NCBI RefSeq assembly: GCF_004342445.1
Contig: NZ_SLWW01000003.1
Coordinates: 1-64,000, forward strand
Direction of reading: 5' to 3'
Length of the DNA: 64,000 nt
Source of the DNA: Rhodovulum euryhalinum
Lineage (GTDB): Bacteria > Pseudomonadota > Alphaproteobacteria > Rhodobacterales > Rhodobacteraceae
Shown: positions 1 to 8,502 of the stretch, in pieces
Numbering within the stretch: the first letter of the stretch is position 1
How the letters are laid out: each line of letters starts with the position of its first letter
Notes under the pieces: model-generated
Databases searched by the model: none
What the model saw: the letters and a program-made list of their open reading frames with translations, nothing else
Told to the model about the DNA's origin: nothing
Program-made: the position numbers and the translations under genes

Positions 1-69
1 CGCGTCAGCGCCATGCACTTGAAACACATTCTTCGCCAGGTCGAGCCCGACCGTGATAATCTCCGACAT
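1..69 (-). CDS. IS110-family transposase, N-terminal fragment (runs off left edge)
   Basis: On the minus strand an ATG at 69-67 opens a frame that reads to the edge of the window without a stop. The 23 residues begin MSEIITVGLDLAKNVFQVHG, the hallmark start of IS110/IS1111 transposases: the first catalytic Asp of the DEDD (RuvC-like) fold lies in the GLDLAK segment. Only the extreme N-terminus is visible, so whether the copy is intact cannot be judged. The purine-rich stretch just before the ATG could serve as its ribosome binding site. It borders a second decayed transposase, marking the left edge as a mobile-element hotspot. Confidence 0.85.
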   Translation of the reverse strand, partial: MSEIITVGLDLAKNVFQVHGADA

Positions 70-281
70 GACCGCCCTCCTTTGTGGATCGTCGCAGACC
101 CACCTTGGCACATTGATGCCGTCGGGGGGCGGTCACATCATCAGAGTCATTTCGAGATCATCTCCGGCATCGAGTTCGGGCCGATCGGGCAACCGAAGCG
201 ACTTTTCCTCATGTCGCCTGCTCCTTCGCGTGTGAGCAGACTCTACATCACGGTGAGGGAGTTCGCGGGGGGGGCAGGTCA

Positions 282-490
282 AACGACGCGACGGTCAAGC
301 GGTTCCATTATGACAATCACGATCAACTGCGGACCCACCTCGCCGACTTCATGGCCGCCGACAACTTCGCCCGCCGACCGAAGACGCTCGCAGGGTTCAC
401 GCCCTAGGAATCATCTGCAAGGTCTGGACCTCAGAGCCGGGTCGCTTCATCCTGAACCCGATCCACCAGATGCCGGGACTGAACACCTAG
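282..490 (+). pseudogene. IS481-family transposase remnant (C-terminal part)
   Basis: Reading from 282, the frame gives NDATVKRFHYDNHDQLRTHL and continues to ARRPKTLAGFTP, then hits an in-frame TAG at 405-407 where the family has Tyr. One base is missing around 411. After a frame change at 413 the text resumes as ICKVWTSEPGRFILNPIHQM and stops at 488-490. This is the conserved C-terminus of IS481-like transposases. The catalytic N-terminal part is absent, so this is a dead fragment. Its stop overlaps by three bases the stop of the convergent dehydrogenase gene. No terminal inverted repeats could be defined. Confidence 0.82.
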
Positions 491-1629
491 AGGGCCTCCG
501 CGACGATCCGCGCCAGTGTTTCGGGCGGCAGGGCTGCCGGGTTCGCTTTCATCGACGAGGCGGCTTCGGCCTCGCGGGCCAGAGCGCCGGGGTCGGGCGC
601 GCCCTGTGACATGGCCGCCAGGCGCGGCAAGCCCGCCGCGTCGATCCACCCCGCAAAGCGGTCGAGCGCCATTTCGGCCGGGCAGTCAAGCGCACCGGCA
701 ATCCAGTCCGTCACCTCGTCGAAACGGCCGACCGGGCGGCCTGCTTCGGCCAATGCGGCCCGGTTCGCCCGCAGCACCGGCACCAGCAGGCGGCCGCAGA
801 TCGCGCCGTGCGGCGCGCCGTGGCGCCCGCCGATCACGCCGGACAGCCCGTGCACCGCGCCGAGCCCGGCATTGGCCAGCGCGAGCCCGCCGGTCAGGCT
901 GACATGGGCCATGGCATCGCGGGCGGCCTGGTCCTCGGCCTGCATCAGCCGGATTAACGCTGCCAGCCCGCGCGGAATCGCGTCGCGACACAAGGCGTCG
1001 GTAAAGGGCGTGGCGCGAGCCGAGAGGTAGGGCTCGATCACCTGGGTCACGGCGTCGAGTCCCGAGGCGAGCGTCACGCCCCGCGGGCAGTCATCGGTCA
1101 ACGCCGGATCCACCAGCGCCAGTGCCGGGATCATCCGGTCATCGCGCAACGACACCTTGCGGCCTGCATCGGGCACGCCGATCACCGCGTTCCGGGTGGC
1201 CTCGGCGCCGGTCCCCGCCGTGGTGGGCATGGCCGCAAAGGGCAACGGCGCTGCGGGCAGCGGCAACCCCAGGCCGACCACCTCGAGATGGTCGAGCGGC
1301 GGGCGGGTCGAGGGCAGCAGTGCCGCAAGTGCCTTGCCAAGGTCGAGGACCGAACCGCCGCCGACCGCCGCCACCGCGTCGGGGGCAAAGCCGCGGGCCT
1401 CGGCCAGCGCAGCCTCGAGTCCGGGCAGATCGGGCTCGCCCCGCCCGCGCAGGTCCAGTACCGCGCAGCCTGCCTGCCGCAACTCGGCGCCCAGCCGGTC
1501 GGCAAAGGCCACCGCGCCCCCGCGGACCAGCAGGACGCGCCGTCCCATGGCGGCGAGCCGCGATGCCGCCTCGGCCGCGACGCCGCGGCCAAAGACGATC
1601 CGTCCGGGGGTCAGGACCTCGAAGCGCAT
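487..1629 (-). CDS. Iron-containing alcohol dehydrogenase family protein
   Basis: 380 residues with the iron-type (group III) alcohol dehydrogenase fold: an N-terminal nucleotide-binding half with the AVGGGSVLDLGKAL motif (around 88-101) and an all-helical metal domain. The metal-ligand stretch reads SGLDAVTQVIEPYLS: the Asp is kept but the first His of the usual D-x3-H is Gln. Later His residues (GAVHG and GGRHGAPHG) are kept. The subgroup resembles maleylacetate reductase and other broad-range NAD(P)-dependent reductases; the substrate cannot be named. The ATG at 1629 lies 4 bp after the glpK stop, so the two genes are co-transcribed, hinting at a polyol or C3 substrate. Longer upstream starts would lie inside glpK. 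Confidence 0.85.
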   Translation of the reverse strand: MRFEVLTPGRIVFGRGVAAEAASRLAAMGRRVLLVRGGAVAFADRLGAELRQAGCAVLDLRGRGEPDLPGLEAALAEARGFAPDAVAAVGGGSVLDLGKALAALLPSTRPPLDHLEVVGLGLPLPAAPLPFAAMPTTAGTGAEATRNAVIGVPDAGRKVSLRDDRMIPALALVDPALTDDCPRGVTLASGLDAVTQVIEPYLSARATPFTDALCRDAIPRGLAALIRLMQAEDQAARDAMAHVSLTGGLALANAGLGAVHGLSGVIGGRHGAPHGAICGRLLVPVLRANRAALAEAGRPVGRFDEVTDWIAGALDCPAEMALDRFAGWIDAAGLPRLAAMSQGAPDPGALAREAEAASSMKANPAALPPETLARIVAEAL

Positions 1630-1633
1630 GGGG

Positions 1634-3118
1634 TCAGAACGCCTGTGCCGCCGCGACCGCCCGTTTCCAGCGCGCATAGCGTGTCGCGCGGTCTTCGGCG
1701 GCCATTGCCGGGGCAAAACTCCGGTCGAGTGCCCAGGTGCGGGCGAATTCCTCCATCCCCGGGTAAAGTCCGGCGTGCTGGCCGGCCAGCCAGGCCGCGC
1801 CCATGGCGGTGGTTTCCAGCACCCGGGGGCGGTCGACCTGCGCCCCCAGGATGTCGGCGAGGAACTGCATCGTCCAGTCGGACGCGCTCATCCCCCCGTC
1901 GACGCGCAGCGCGGTGCCGCCGCCCCCCGACCAGTCGGCGGTCATCGCCTCCAGCAGGTCACGGGTCTGGTAGCCCACGCTTTCCAGAGCGGCGCGCGCG
2001 AATTCCTCGGGGCCCGAGTTGCGGGTCAGCCCGAACACCGCGCCGCGGCAGTCCGCGTTCCAGTAGGGCGCGCCAAGGCCGGTAAAGGCGGGCACCAGAA
2101 CGACATGCTGGCCCGGATCGGCCGCCTTGGCCAGGGGCTGGGTTTCCGACGCGCTGCGGATCAGCCTCAGCCCGTCGCGCAGCCATTGCACCACTGCGCC
2201 CGCGATGAAGATCGAGCCTTCCAGTGCATAGGTGGGCTGGCCCTCCATCTGGTAGGCGATGGTGGTCAGCAGCCGGTTCCGCGAGGCGACCGGATCCGCC
2301 CCGGTGTTCAACAGCGCGAAGCAGCCCGTGCCATAGGTCGATTTCATCATGCCGGGGCGAAAGCAGGCCTGGCCGATGGTGGCCGCCTGCTGGTCGCCCG
2401 CGATGCCGAGGATCGGGATCTCCCGGCCGAACAGGTCGGGTCGCGTCACGCCGAAGTCGGCGGCGCAGTCGCGCACCTCGGGCAGGACCGCCATCGGTAT
2501 GTCCAGCATGGCGCACATCTCGTCGGACCAGCGGCCGCGGCGGATGTCGTACAGCATCGTGCGGGCGGCATTGGTGGCGTCGGTGACATGGACGCGGCCC
2601 CCCGTCAGGTTCCAGACAAGCCATGTGTCGACCGTGCCGAAGGCAAGGTCCCCGCGCACGGCGCGCGCCCGCGCGCCCTCGACCGTGTCGAGAATCCATT
2701 TCAGCTTGGTCCCCGAGAAATAGGGGTCGAGCAGCAGCCCCGTGGTTTCCGTCACGGCGGCCTCGTGGCCGGCCGCCTTGAGCGCGCGGCATGTGTCGGC
2801 GGTGCGCCGGTCCTGCCAGACGATCGCGCGGTGAATGGGCTTGCCGGTGGCCCGGTCCCACACCAGCGTTGTTTCGCGCTGGTTGGTGATGCCGATCGCG
2901 GCGATGTCGGTGGCATGCAGCCCCGCCTTCTCGATTGCCGCCCGGCAGGTGGCTGCGGTGCTCGACCACAGATCGGCGGGATCGTGCTCGACCCAGCCGG
3001 AGGCGGGGAAAAGCTGGGGGAATTCCTCCTGCGCGACCGAGACCACGGTCAGGTCGGGGCCGAACAGGATCGCCCGGCTCGAGGTGGTGCCCTGGTCAAT
3101 GGCGAGAACGTGGGTCAT
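1634..3118 (-). CDS. glpK: Glycerol kinase
   Basis: 494 residues, the usual length for GlpK of the FGGY kinase family, which phosphorylates glycerol to sn-glycerol 3-phosphate with ATP in the cytoplasm. It opens [19 protein letters not shown], the phosphate-1 motif. Further FGGY marks are [28 protein letters not shown] and [18 protein letters not shown]. The ATG at 3118 is chosen because the conserved N-terminus begins there. An iron-type alcohol dehydrogenase follows 4 bp downstream. No glpF or glpD lies next to it. The 229-bp divergent spacer to the dehydratase at 3348 must hold its promoter. Confidence 0.96.
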   Translation of the reverse strand: MTHVLAIDQGTTSSRAILFGPDLTVVSVAQEEFPQLFPASGWVEHDPADLWSSTAATCRAAIEKAGLHATDIAAIGITNQRETTLVWDRATGKPIHRAIVWQDRRTADTCRALKAAGHEAAVTETTGLLLDPYFSGTKLKWILDTVEGARARAVRGDLAFGTVDTWLVWNLTGGRVHVTDATNAARTMLYDIRRGRWSDEMCAMLDIPMAVLPEVRDCAADFGVTRPDLFGREIPILGIAGDQQAATIGQACFRPGMMKSTYGTGCFALLNTGADPVASRNRLLTTIAYQMEGQPTYALEGSIFIAGAVVQWLRDGLRLIRSASETQPLAKAADPGQHVVLVPAFTGLGAPYWNADCRGAVFGLTRNSGPEEFARAALESVGYQTRDLLEAMTADWSGGGGTALRVDGGMSASDWTMQFLADILGAQVDRPRVLETTAMGAAWLAGQHAGLYPGMEEFARTWALDRSFAPAMAAEDRATRYARWKRAVAAAQAF

Positions 3119-3347
3119 GGGGACCTCGTCTTGTCTCTGGTGAAGGCATCGCGGCGACGCCGGACCGCCTCGGCCTCCAGTCTTGCCGCAACAATCCGGA
3201 CCTGACCAGCCCTCGCGGACAGGGGGCTGCGGTGCGCTTGTCTCTGGACGTGGGCTTGCGTAAGCCTTGGCCGACCGCCCCGGGGCCGGGACGCCCGGAC
3301 TGCCTGCCCGGCGTTGCCCAGCCTTGCCACCGATCAGGAGACCGACC

Positions 3348-4328
3348 ATGGCCGAGCCGTTGTTCACGCTGGACGAGTTGCAACAGGCGGCGGCGTTCGT
3401 CCACGCCCGGATGCCCGCGACCCCGCAATACGCCTGGCCGCTGCTCGGCCAGGAGATCGGCGCCGAGGTCTGGGTCAAGCACGAGAACCACACGCCCACC
3501 GGCGCCTTCAAGGTGCGCGGCGCCTTCACCTTCATCGACTGGCTGAAACGCACCCGGCCCGATTGCCCCGGCATCGTCACCGCCACGCGCGGCAATCACG
3601 GCCAGGGCCAGGCGCTGGCCGCCCGCGCCGCGGGGATGACCGCCAGGGTCTACGTGCCCGAGGGCAATTCGGTCGAGAAGAACGCCGCGATGCGCGCCTT
3701 CGGGGCCGAACTGATCGTCCATGGCACCGATTTCGACACGGCGCTCCAGGAGGCGCAGCGCGTGGCGGAGGCCGAGGGGCTGGCGTTCGTCCCGCCGTTC
3801 CACCGCGAACTGGTGCGGGGCGTGGCGACCTATGCGCTGGAGCTGTTCACGGCGGTTCCCGATCTCGACACGGTCTACGTGCCGATCGGCTGCGGCTCGG
3901 GCATCTGTGGCACGATCGCGGCCCGCGACGCGCTGGGGCTCGACACCCGGATCGTCGGCGTCGTCTCCGAGAACGCCGATTGCGTGCTGCGCTCGATGGC
4001 GGCGGGCGACTACGTCGAGACCGAGACCGCGCGCACCTTCGCCGACGGGATCGCGGTGCGGGTGCCGGTGCCCGAGGCGCTGGCGATCTATTCGGGCGGC
4101 GCCGAGCGGATCGTGGCGGTCTCGGACGCCGAGGTGGCCGAGGCGATCCGGCTTTACTTCCGCACCACCCACAACGTAGCCGAGGGCGCCGGCGCGGCGC
4201 CGCTCGCCGCGCTGATGGCCGAGCGCGGGATGATGGCGGGCAAGCACGTCGGCGTCATCCTCTGCGGCGGGAACATCGACACCGACTGGTTTCGTGCCGT
4301 GATGTCGGGTGGCGTGCCGCGCGTCTGA
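3348..4328 (+). CDS. Threonine dehydratase-like PLP enzyme
   Basis: 326 residues of the fold-type II PLP family. The cofactor lysine lies in [11 protein letters not shown] (around residue 53), the Asn-loop in [12 protein letters not shown], and the glycine-rich phosphate-binding loop in [10 protein letters not shown]. The catalytic domain alone is present, without a C-terminal ACT regulatory domain, so it resembles catabolic threonine/serine dehydratases or the hydroxyectoine-pathway EutB type more than biosynthetic IlvA. The expected reaction is deamination of a beta-hydroxy amino acid to a 2-oxo acid; substrate unproven. ATG 3348 is preceded by AGGAG at 3336-3340. It ends 4 bp from a convergent gene. 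Confidence 0.88.
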   Translation: MAEPLFTLDELQQAAAFVHARMPATPQYAWPLLGQEIGAEVWVKHENHTPTGAFKVRGAFTFIDWLKRTRPDCPGIVTATRGNHGQGQALAARAAGMTARVYVPEGNSVEKNAAMRAFGAELIVHGTDFDTALQEAQRVAEAEGLAFVPPFHRELVRGVATYALELFTAVPDLDTVYVPIGCGSGICGTIAARDALGLDTRIVGVVSENADCVLRSMAAGDYVETETARTFADGIAVRVPVPEALAIYSGGAERIVAVSDAEVAEAIRLYFRTTHNVAEGAGAAPLAALMAERGMMAGKHVGVILCGGNIDTDWFRAVMSGGVPRV

Positions 4329-4332
4329 GCGG

Positions 4333-4815
4333 TCAGAGGAAACTCAACGTCTCGCCCGTCTCGCAGGATCCGGTGCAGGTGCCCGGACGGCATAACGTCA
4401 CGCTACGCTCGTCGTGATATTCGATCTCGGGCTGGAAGAACCGCCGGTCGTGGGGCTCGTAGAACCCGCCGAGGATCAGGCCCGCGGCATGGAAGCAAAG
4501 CTGTTCCTGGCACAGCGTCACCGGGCCGAGATTCGATTCCAGGCGGCGGACGAACTCCACCGGGTCGTTGGCGAACGGATCCATCCCTTCGAGGTTGAGC
4601 CCCTCGACATGACGGCCCGCGACGATGCGCACCAGCGCATCATCCTGGTATTCGCAGATCGGCAGGGCGAGGCCGCGATATTCCATCTGCCGCCCGCCCG
4701 AGCCGCGATACACGTGCTGAGGTCTTCCCATGTCCGGCAGCGCCGCCACGTCACCTTGCGTCATGCCAAGACGCAAGGGACCACAGCCCTGCCCGGGCGC
4801 GATGCTCCAAGCCAT
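4333..4815 (-). CDS. Hypothetical protein, 160 residues
   Basis: The product begins MAWSIAPGQGCGPLRLGMTQ and has no signal peptide or membrane segment. The GPLRLGMTxxDV pattern near the N-terminus recalls small proteins that start with a short substrate-like repeat; the C-terminal half has several Cys (CQEQLCF, CRPGTCTGSC) that could form disulphides or bind metal. I do not recognise a family. ATG 4815 has a strong GAGGAGG-like ribosome binding site about 5 nt upstream on the minus strand. It lies 28 bp downstream of thpR on the same strand, so the two are probably co-transcribed. Confidence 0.7.
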   Translation of the reverse strand: MAWSIAPGQGCGPLRLGMTQGDVAALPDMGRPQHVYRGSGGRQMEYRGLALPICEYQDDALVRIVAGRHVEGLNLEGMDPFANDPVEFVRRLESNLGPVTLCQEQLCFHAAGLILGGFYEPHDRRFFQPEIEYHDERSVTLCRPGTCTGSCETGETLSFL

Positions 4816-4843
4816 GCCTACCTCCTCCTCGTTCCCTATTATA

Positions 4844-5410
4844 CTATGGAACAGTAGAGCCGCGAAACGAAGCGGAAAGCGGATAGCGCGCAAGTTCGGT
4901 GTAGCGCGCGCCGCCATGGCCGCGATCCGAGCGGTAGAGGCCGAAACCGGTGACCGGGAACGGCCCGGCCCGGAACGCCGCGCCGCCGGCGACGGCCCGT
5001 TCCAGCCGGTCGCAGTCAATGCGTGCCGGATCGAGATAGGCCAGCGTGACATGGGGGATGAAGCGGCGGTGCTCGACCACGACGCCCGCGCCGCGCGCGG
5101 CTTGTTCCACCTTGGCTTGCAGGTGGCGCAGGTCCGCGCTCTCGGCAAGCCCCGCATGGACGAGCCGCGGTTTCCGGCCGCCGAACAGCCCGAGCCCGTC
5201 AAGTGTCAGATCGCACCCGGGTGCGTGCAGCGCCGAGAAGGCGACATGCACCTCTTCAAGCAGCGGCTCGGCAAGCTCGCCGAGAAAGACCAGCGTCAGG
5301 TGCAGGTTCTCTTCGGGGACCGGGCGCTTGACCGGCAGCGAGGCCTGCATGCGTACCAGTTCCGTACGGATCGCGTCGGGCAGGGCGATGGCGGCGAAGG
5401 CGCGGATCAT
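4844..5410 (-). CDS. thpR: RNA 2',3'-cyclic phosphodiesterase
   Basis: 188 residues of the LigT/ThpR branch of the 2H phosphoesterase superfamily. Both catalytic H-x-T-x tetrads are visible: HLTL at 37-40 and HVTL at 120-123, spaced as in the family. The enzyme opens 2',3'-cyclic phosphates at RNA ends to 2'-phosphates and may also ligate tRNA halves; the physiological role is poorly defined. The protein should be cytosolic. ATG 5410 begins the conserved MIRAFAAIALPD segment. It heads a two-gene unit with the unknown gene at 4333-4815 and is transcribed away from the pst operon. Confidence 0.93.
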   Translation of the reverse strand: MIRAFAAIALPDAIRTELVRMQASLPVKRPVPEENLHLTLVFLGELAEPLLEEVHVAFSALHAPGCDLTLDGLGLFGGRKPRLVHAGLAESADLRHLQAKVEQAARGAGVVVEHRRFIPHVTLAYLDPARIDCDRLERAVAGGAAFRAGPFPVTGFGLYRSDRGHGGARYTELARYPLSASFRGSTVP

Positions 5411-5841
5411 GGCGAGGCCCTCCTGTGCTCTGGCTGCCGTCGCTGCCCGGTCCCCTCGGCACGCGGCGGCGCCGGCCGGGGCGCGTTGCGCGGGGGGCGG
5501 TTGACCTCCATCCTGCCTGCGGCCGGGGTCGCGCGCCGCGCTCCTTGTGCATGGTGTGCGGAAGGATGGCCGGAATGGCGAGAACGTTCAAGACGGCCCG
5601 GCCCCTGCTCCCGGCCCGCGGGACCGATCGGGAATCTATCCGTCTGTGCCCAGAACGGGCGTCAGCGGCGTAACGGCCGTTTGGCAAGGCCGCCTGATGC
5701 GGGGTTGGGTCAACCGCGCGATCAAGACCAACCCGCCAACGACCTCGCCGATGCGGACAGGTCATCCTGAAAACAACCTTAAAGCGACAAAAACAATCTG
5801 AAGAAGATGAGTGTCGGGTGGTTTCACCCGAAGGCGGCGAC
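5411..5841. other. Intergenic stretch between thpR and pst, no gene seen
   Basis: About 430 bp between the divergent thpR and pstS genes. The reading frames here have no recognisable protein features. The last part, from about 5750, becomes A-rich and leads into the Pho box. The thpR promoter must also lie here, but no convincing -35/-10 pair was picked out by eye. Confidence 0.5.
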
Positions 5842-5870
5842 CGTCACAAAAATGTTACAAAACTATTACA
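5842..5870 (+). promoter_or_regulatory. Pho box (PhoB binding site) upstream of pstS
   Basis: Three 7-mers, CGTCACA (5842-5848), TGTTACA (5853-5859) and TATTACA (5864-5870), repeat at exactly 11-bp spacing with A-rich 4-bp spacers. This is the architecture of PhoB sites, direct 7-mer repeats of the CTGTCAT type separated by 4 bp, so that each dimer binds one face of the helix. It sits 75 bp before the pstS start and is A/T-rich against a GC-rich background. PhoB, encoded at the end of the operon, is the expected activator under phosphate limitation. Confidence 0.82.
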
Positions 5871-5945
5871 AAAGGGTCGCCGACCGCCGATACCCAGCGC
5901 ATGCAGGTGCGAATCTGCACCCGGAACAAATCTTCAGGAGCACCC

Positions 5946-6977
5946 ATGTCCTACATCAAAGTGACCGCCTCGGCGCTGGCGATCGCGGCCGTCTCGGCCA
6001 CCGCGGCCGCCGCGCGTGACAATGTGCAGATCGCCGGTTCCTCGACCGTGCTGCCCTATGCGTCGATCGTCGCCGAAGCGTTTGGCGAGAACTTCGATTT
6101 CCCGACCCCGGTGGTGGAATCGGGTGGTTCGGGCGCTGGCCGCAAGAAGCTGTGCGAAGGCGTGGGCGAGAACACCATCGACATCGCCAACTCGTCCTCG
6201 CGCATCAAGCAGTCGGACATCGACCTCTGCGCCCAGAACGGCGTGACCGAGATCCAGGAAGTCCGCATCGGGTATGACGGCATCGTCTTCGCCTCGGACA
6301 TCAACGGCCCGGCCTTCGCCTTCACCCCGGCCGACTGGCACGCCGCGCTCGCCGCCAAGGTGGTCAAGGACGGCCAGCTCGTCGACAACCCGAACAAGCT
6401 GTGGTCGGACATCCGCGCCGACCTGCCGGCGCAGGACATCCTGGCCTTCATCCCCGGCACCAAGCACGGCACCCGTGAAGTGTTCGACGAGAAGGTGATC
6501 ATCGCCGGCTGTGAAGAGAACGGCACCCTGGCCGCCCACGAGGCCGCCGGCGCCGAGGATGCCGAGGACGCCTGCATGCAGCTGCGCACCGACGGCGTGT
6601 CGATCGACATCGACGGCGACTACACCGAGACGCTGGCCCGCGTGGATGCCAACAAGAACGGCATCGGGGTGTTCGGCCTGTCGTTCTACCAGAACAACAC
6701 CGACAAGCTGCAGGTCGCCACGATGAGCGGCGTGGTTCCCTCGGTCGAGTCGATCGCCTCGGGCGAATACCCGGTGTCGCGTCCGCTGTATTTCTACGTC
6801 AAGAACGCCCATCTCGACGTGATCCCGGGCCTTCAGGAATACATCGAGTTCTTCGTGTCCGATGACATGGCCGGTCCCGACGGCCCGCTGGCCGCCTATG
6901 GCCTGGTGTCCGACCCGGAACTGGCCAAGACGCAGGACATGGTCAAGAACCGCACCCCGATGGGGCCGCTGAACTGA
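5946..6977 (+). CDS. pstS: Phosphate ABC transporter substrate-binding protein
   Basis: 343 residues exported by an N-terminal signal peptide (SYIKVTASALAIAAVSATAAAA, cleavage near residue 22). The mature protein begins with the PstS signature NVQIAGSSTVLPYASIVAE and has the SGGSGAGRKK phosphate-binding segment, followed by IDIANSSSRIK. It captures phosphate in the periplasm for PstCAB. ATG 5946 follows CAGGAG at 5935-5940. It is the first gene of the pst-pho operon, behind the Pho box, and is followed by a hairpin with a pyrimidine-rich tail that should raise its transcript level over the distal genes. Confidence 0.95.
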   Translation: MSYIKVTASALAIAAVSATAAAARDNVQIAGSSTVLPYASIVAEAFGENFDFPTPVVESGGSGAGRKKLCEGVGENTIDIANSSSRIKQSDIDLCAQNGVTEIQEVRIGYDGIVFASDINGPAFAFTPADWHAALAAKVVKDGQLVDNPNKLWSDIRADLPAQDILAFIPGTKHGTREVFDEKVIIAGCEENGTLAAHEAAGAEDAEDACMQLRTDGVSIDIDGDYTETLARVDANKNGIGVFGLSFYQNNTDKLQVATMSGVVPSVESIASGEYPVSRPLYFYVKNAHLDVIPGLQEYIEFFVSDDMAGPDGPLAAYGLVSDPELAKTQDMVKNRTPMGPLN

Positions 6978-6989
6978 TCCATGCAATGG

Positions 6990-7024
6990 CGGGTGGCGCA
7001 ATCTGTGCCACCCGTCTTTCTTCC
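6990..7024 (+). terminator. Intercistronic hairpin between pstS and pstC
   Basis: CGGGTGGC (6990-6997) pairs with GCCACCCG (7007-7014) around a short loop that can extend the stem further. It is followed by TCTTTCTTCCTTTC. This looks like a leaky intrinsic terminator or 3' stabilising hairpin, as is typical after genes for abundant binding proteins at the head of ABC operons. pstC begins at 7042. Confidence 0.65.
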
Positions 7025-7041
7025 TTTCGGGCGGACTTGAT

Positions 7042-8502
7042 ATGAGCGTTGGCATCCTGATCGCGATCGTGCTGGGCCTGGCGATCGCAGGTTTCTTCCT
7101 GGGCCGACGACGTGCCATTGCGAAGGCGGGCGGGGACAGCCGGCGGCTTCATTCGCTTCCGGGCTACTACGGTCAGTCCGTGGCGCTGTTCGCATCGGTG
7201 CCGGCGCTTATTCTGATGGCGGCATGGCTGTTCGTGCAGCCGATCCTGATCGACGACAAGGTGGCCGAGCTTATCCCCGACAGCGCGATCGCCGATGGCG
7301 GCAGCCGTGGCCTTGTGCTGTCCGACGTCCGCCGGATCGCGGACGGAATCGACCTTCTGGTGGTGCAGGATTTGCTGAACGAGGCCGACCTCCAGAACAT
7401 GCGCGCCGACTTCACCAATGTCCGCAGTCGGCTTGGCGAAGTGGGCGTGGCGCTCGGGGCGAACGTGTCGCCCAGCGTTTTCGAGGCCGCCAAGGCCTAT
7501 CGCGACGCGCAACGCACGGGCGCGACCCTGATGTCGGTATTCGTTCTGGCGCTGGCAGCGGCGATGTTCGCCTTTTCCCTGCTTCGCATCAAACCCGACC
7601 TGCGCGCCCGCAACATCAGCGAAAGCTTTGTGCTGTCGCTGCTGATCGGCTCGTCGCTGGTCGCCATCCTGACCACGGTCGGGATCGTCGGCTCGCTGGT
7701 GTTCGAGACGATCCATTTCTTCCAGATGTATCCGGCGTCCGAGTTCTTCTTCTCGACGACCTGGAACCCTCAGTTCCGCGGCGGGTCCGAACTGGGCATC
7801 CTGCCGCTCTTGTGGGGCACCCTCTATGTCTCGTTCGTCGCGCTGGTCGCCTCGGTGCCAATCGGCCTGATGATCGCGATCTACCTGTCGGAATATGCCA
7901 GCAAGACCCTGCGCAGCCTGGCGAAACCAGCGATCGAGGTTCTCGCGGGGATCCCGACCATCGTCTATGGCCTGTTCGCGCTGATCACGGTCGGTCCGTT
8001 CATCCGCGACTGGATCGCCGAACCCACGGGGCTGGGCTCGTCGTCGTCCTCGGTGCTGACCGCGGGCCTGGTGATGGGCATCATGCTGATCCCCTTCGTC
8101 AGTTCGCTGTCCGACGACATCATCAACGCCGTGCCGCAGTCGATGCGGGACGGGGCCTACGGGCTGGGCGCGACGCGGTCCGAGACGATCCGGCAGGTGA
8201 TCCTGCCCGCCGCCCTGCCGGGCGTCGTGGGGGCAATCCTGCTGGCCGCGAGCCGCGCCATCGGCGAGACGATGATCGTGGTTCTGGGGGCAGGGGCCGC
8301 GGCCAGGCTGGGCCTGAACCCGTTCGAGGCGATGACGACCGTCACGGTCAAGATCGTCAGCCAGCTGACCGGCGACACCGAGTTCGCCAGCCCCGAGACG
8401 CTGGTCGCCTTCGCGCTGGGGCTGACGCTCTTCGTCTTCACGCTGGGGCTGAACGTCCTCGCCCTTTATATTGTACGCAAATATCGTGAGCAGTACGAAT
8501 GA
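7042..8502 (+). CDS. pstC: Phosphate ABC transporter permease PstC (long form)
   Basis: 486 residues, about 160 longer than the E. coli protein. The N-terminal third has two membrane segments (around 3-20 and 45-70) around a periplasmic segment of about 90 residues, then another helix near 165-185. The C-terminal half is the standard PstC permease domain with the EAA loop region (DGAYGLGATRSETIRQVILP) that contacts PstB. Together with PstA it forms the inner-membrane phosphate channel. The long N-terminal extension is usual for alphaproteobacterial PstC. It overlaps pstA by 4 bp (ATGA), indicating translational coupling. Confidence 0.93.
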   Translation: MSVGILIAIVLGLAIAGFFLGRRRAIAKAGGDSRRLHSLPGYYGQSVALFASVPALILMAAWLFVQPILIDDKVAELIPDSAIADGGSRGLVLSDVRRIADGIDLLVVQDLLNEADLQNMRADFTNVRSRLGEVGVALGANVSPSVFEAAKAYRDAQRTGATLMSVFVLALAAAMFAFSLLRIKPDLRARNISESFVLSLLIGSSLVAILTTVGIVGSLVFETIHFFQMYPASEFFFSTTWNPQFRGGSELGILPLLWGTLYVSFVALVASVPIGLMIAIYLSEYASKTLRSLAKPAIEVLAGIPTIVYGLFALITVGPFIRDWIAEPTGLGSSSSSVLTAGLVMGIMLIPFVSSLSDDIINAVPQSMRDGAYGLGATRSETIRQVILPAALPGVVGAILLAASRAIGETMIVVLGAGAAARLGLNPFEAMTTVTVKIVSQLTGDTEFASPETLVAFALGLTLFVFTLGLNVLALYIVRKYREQYE

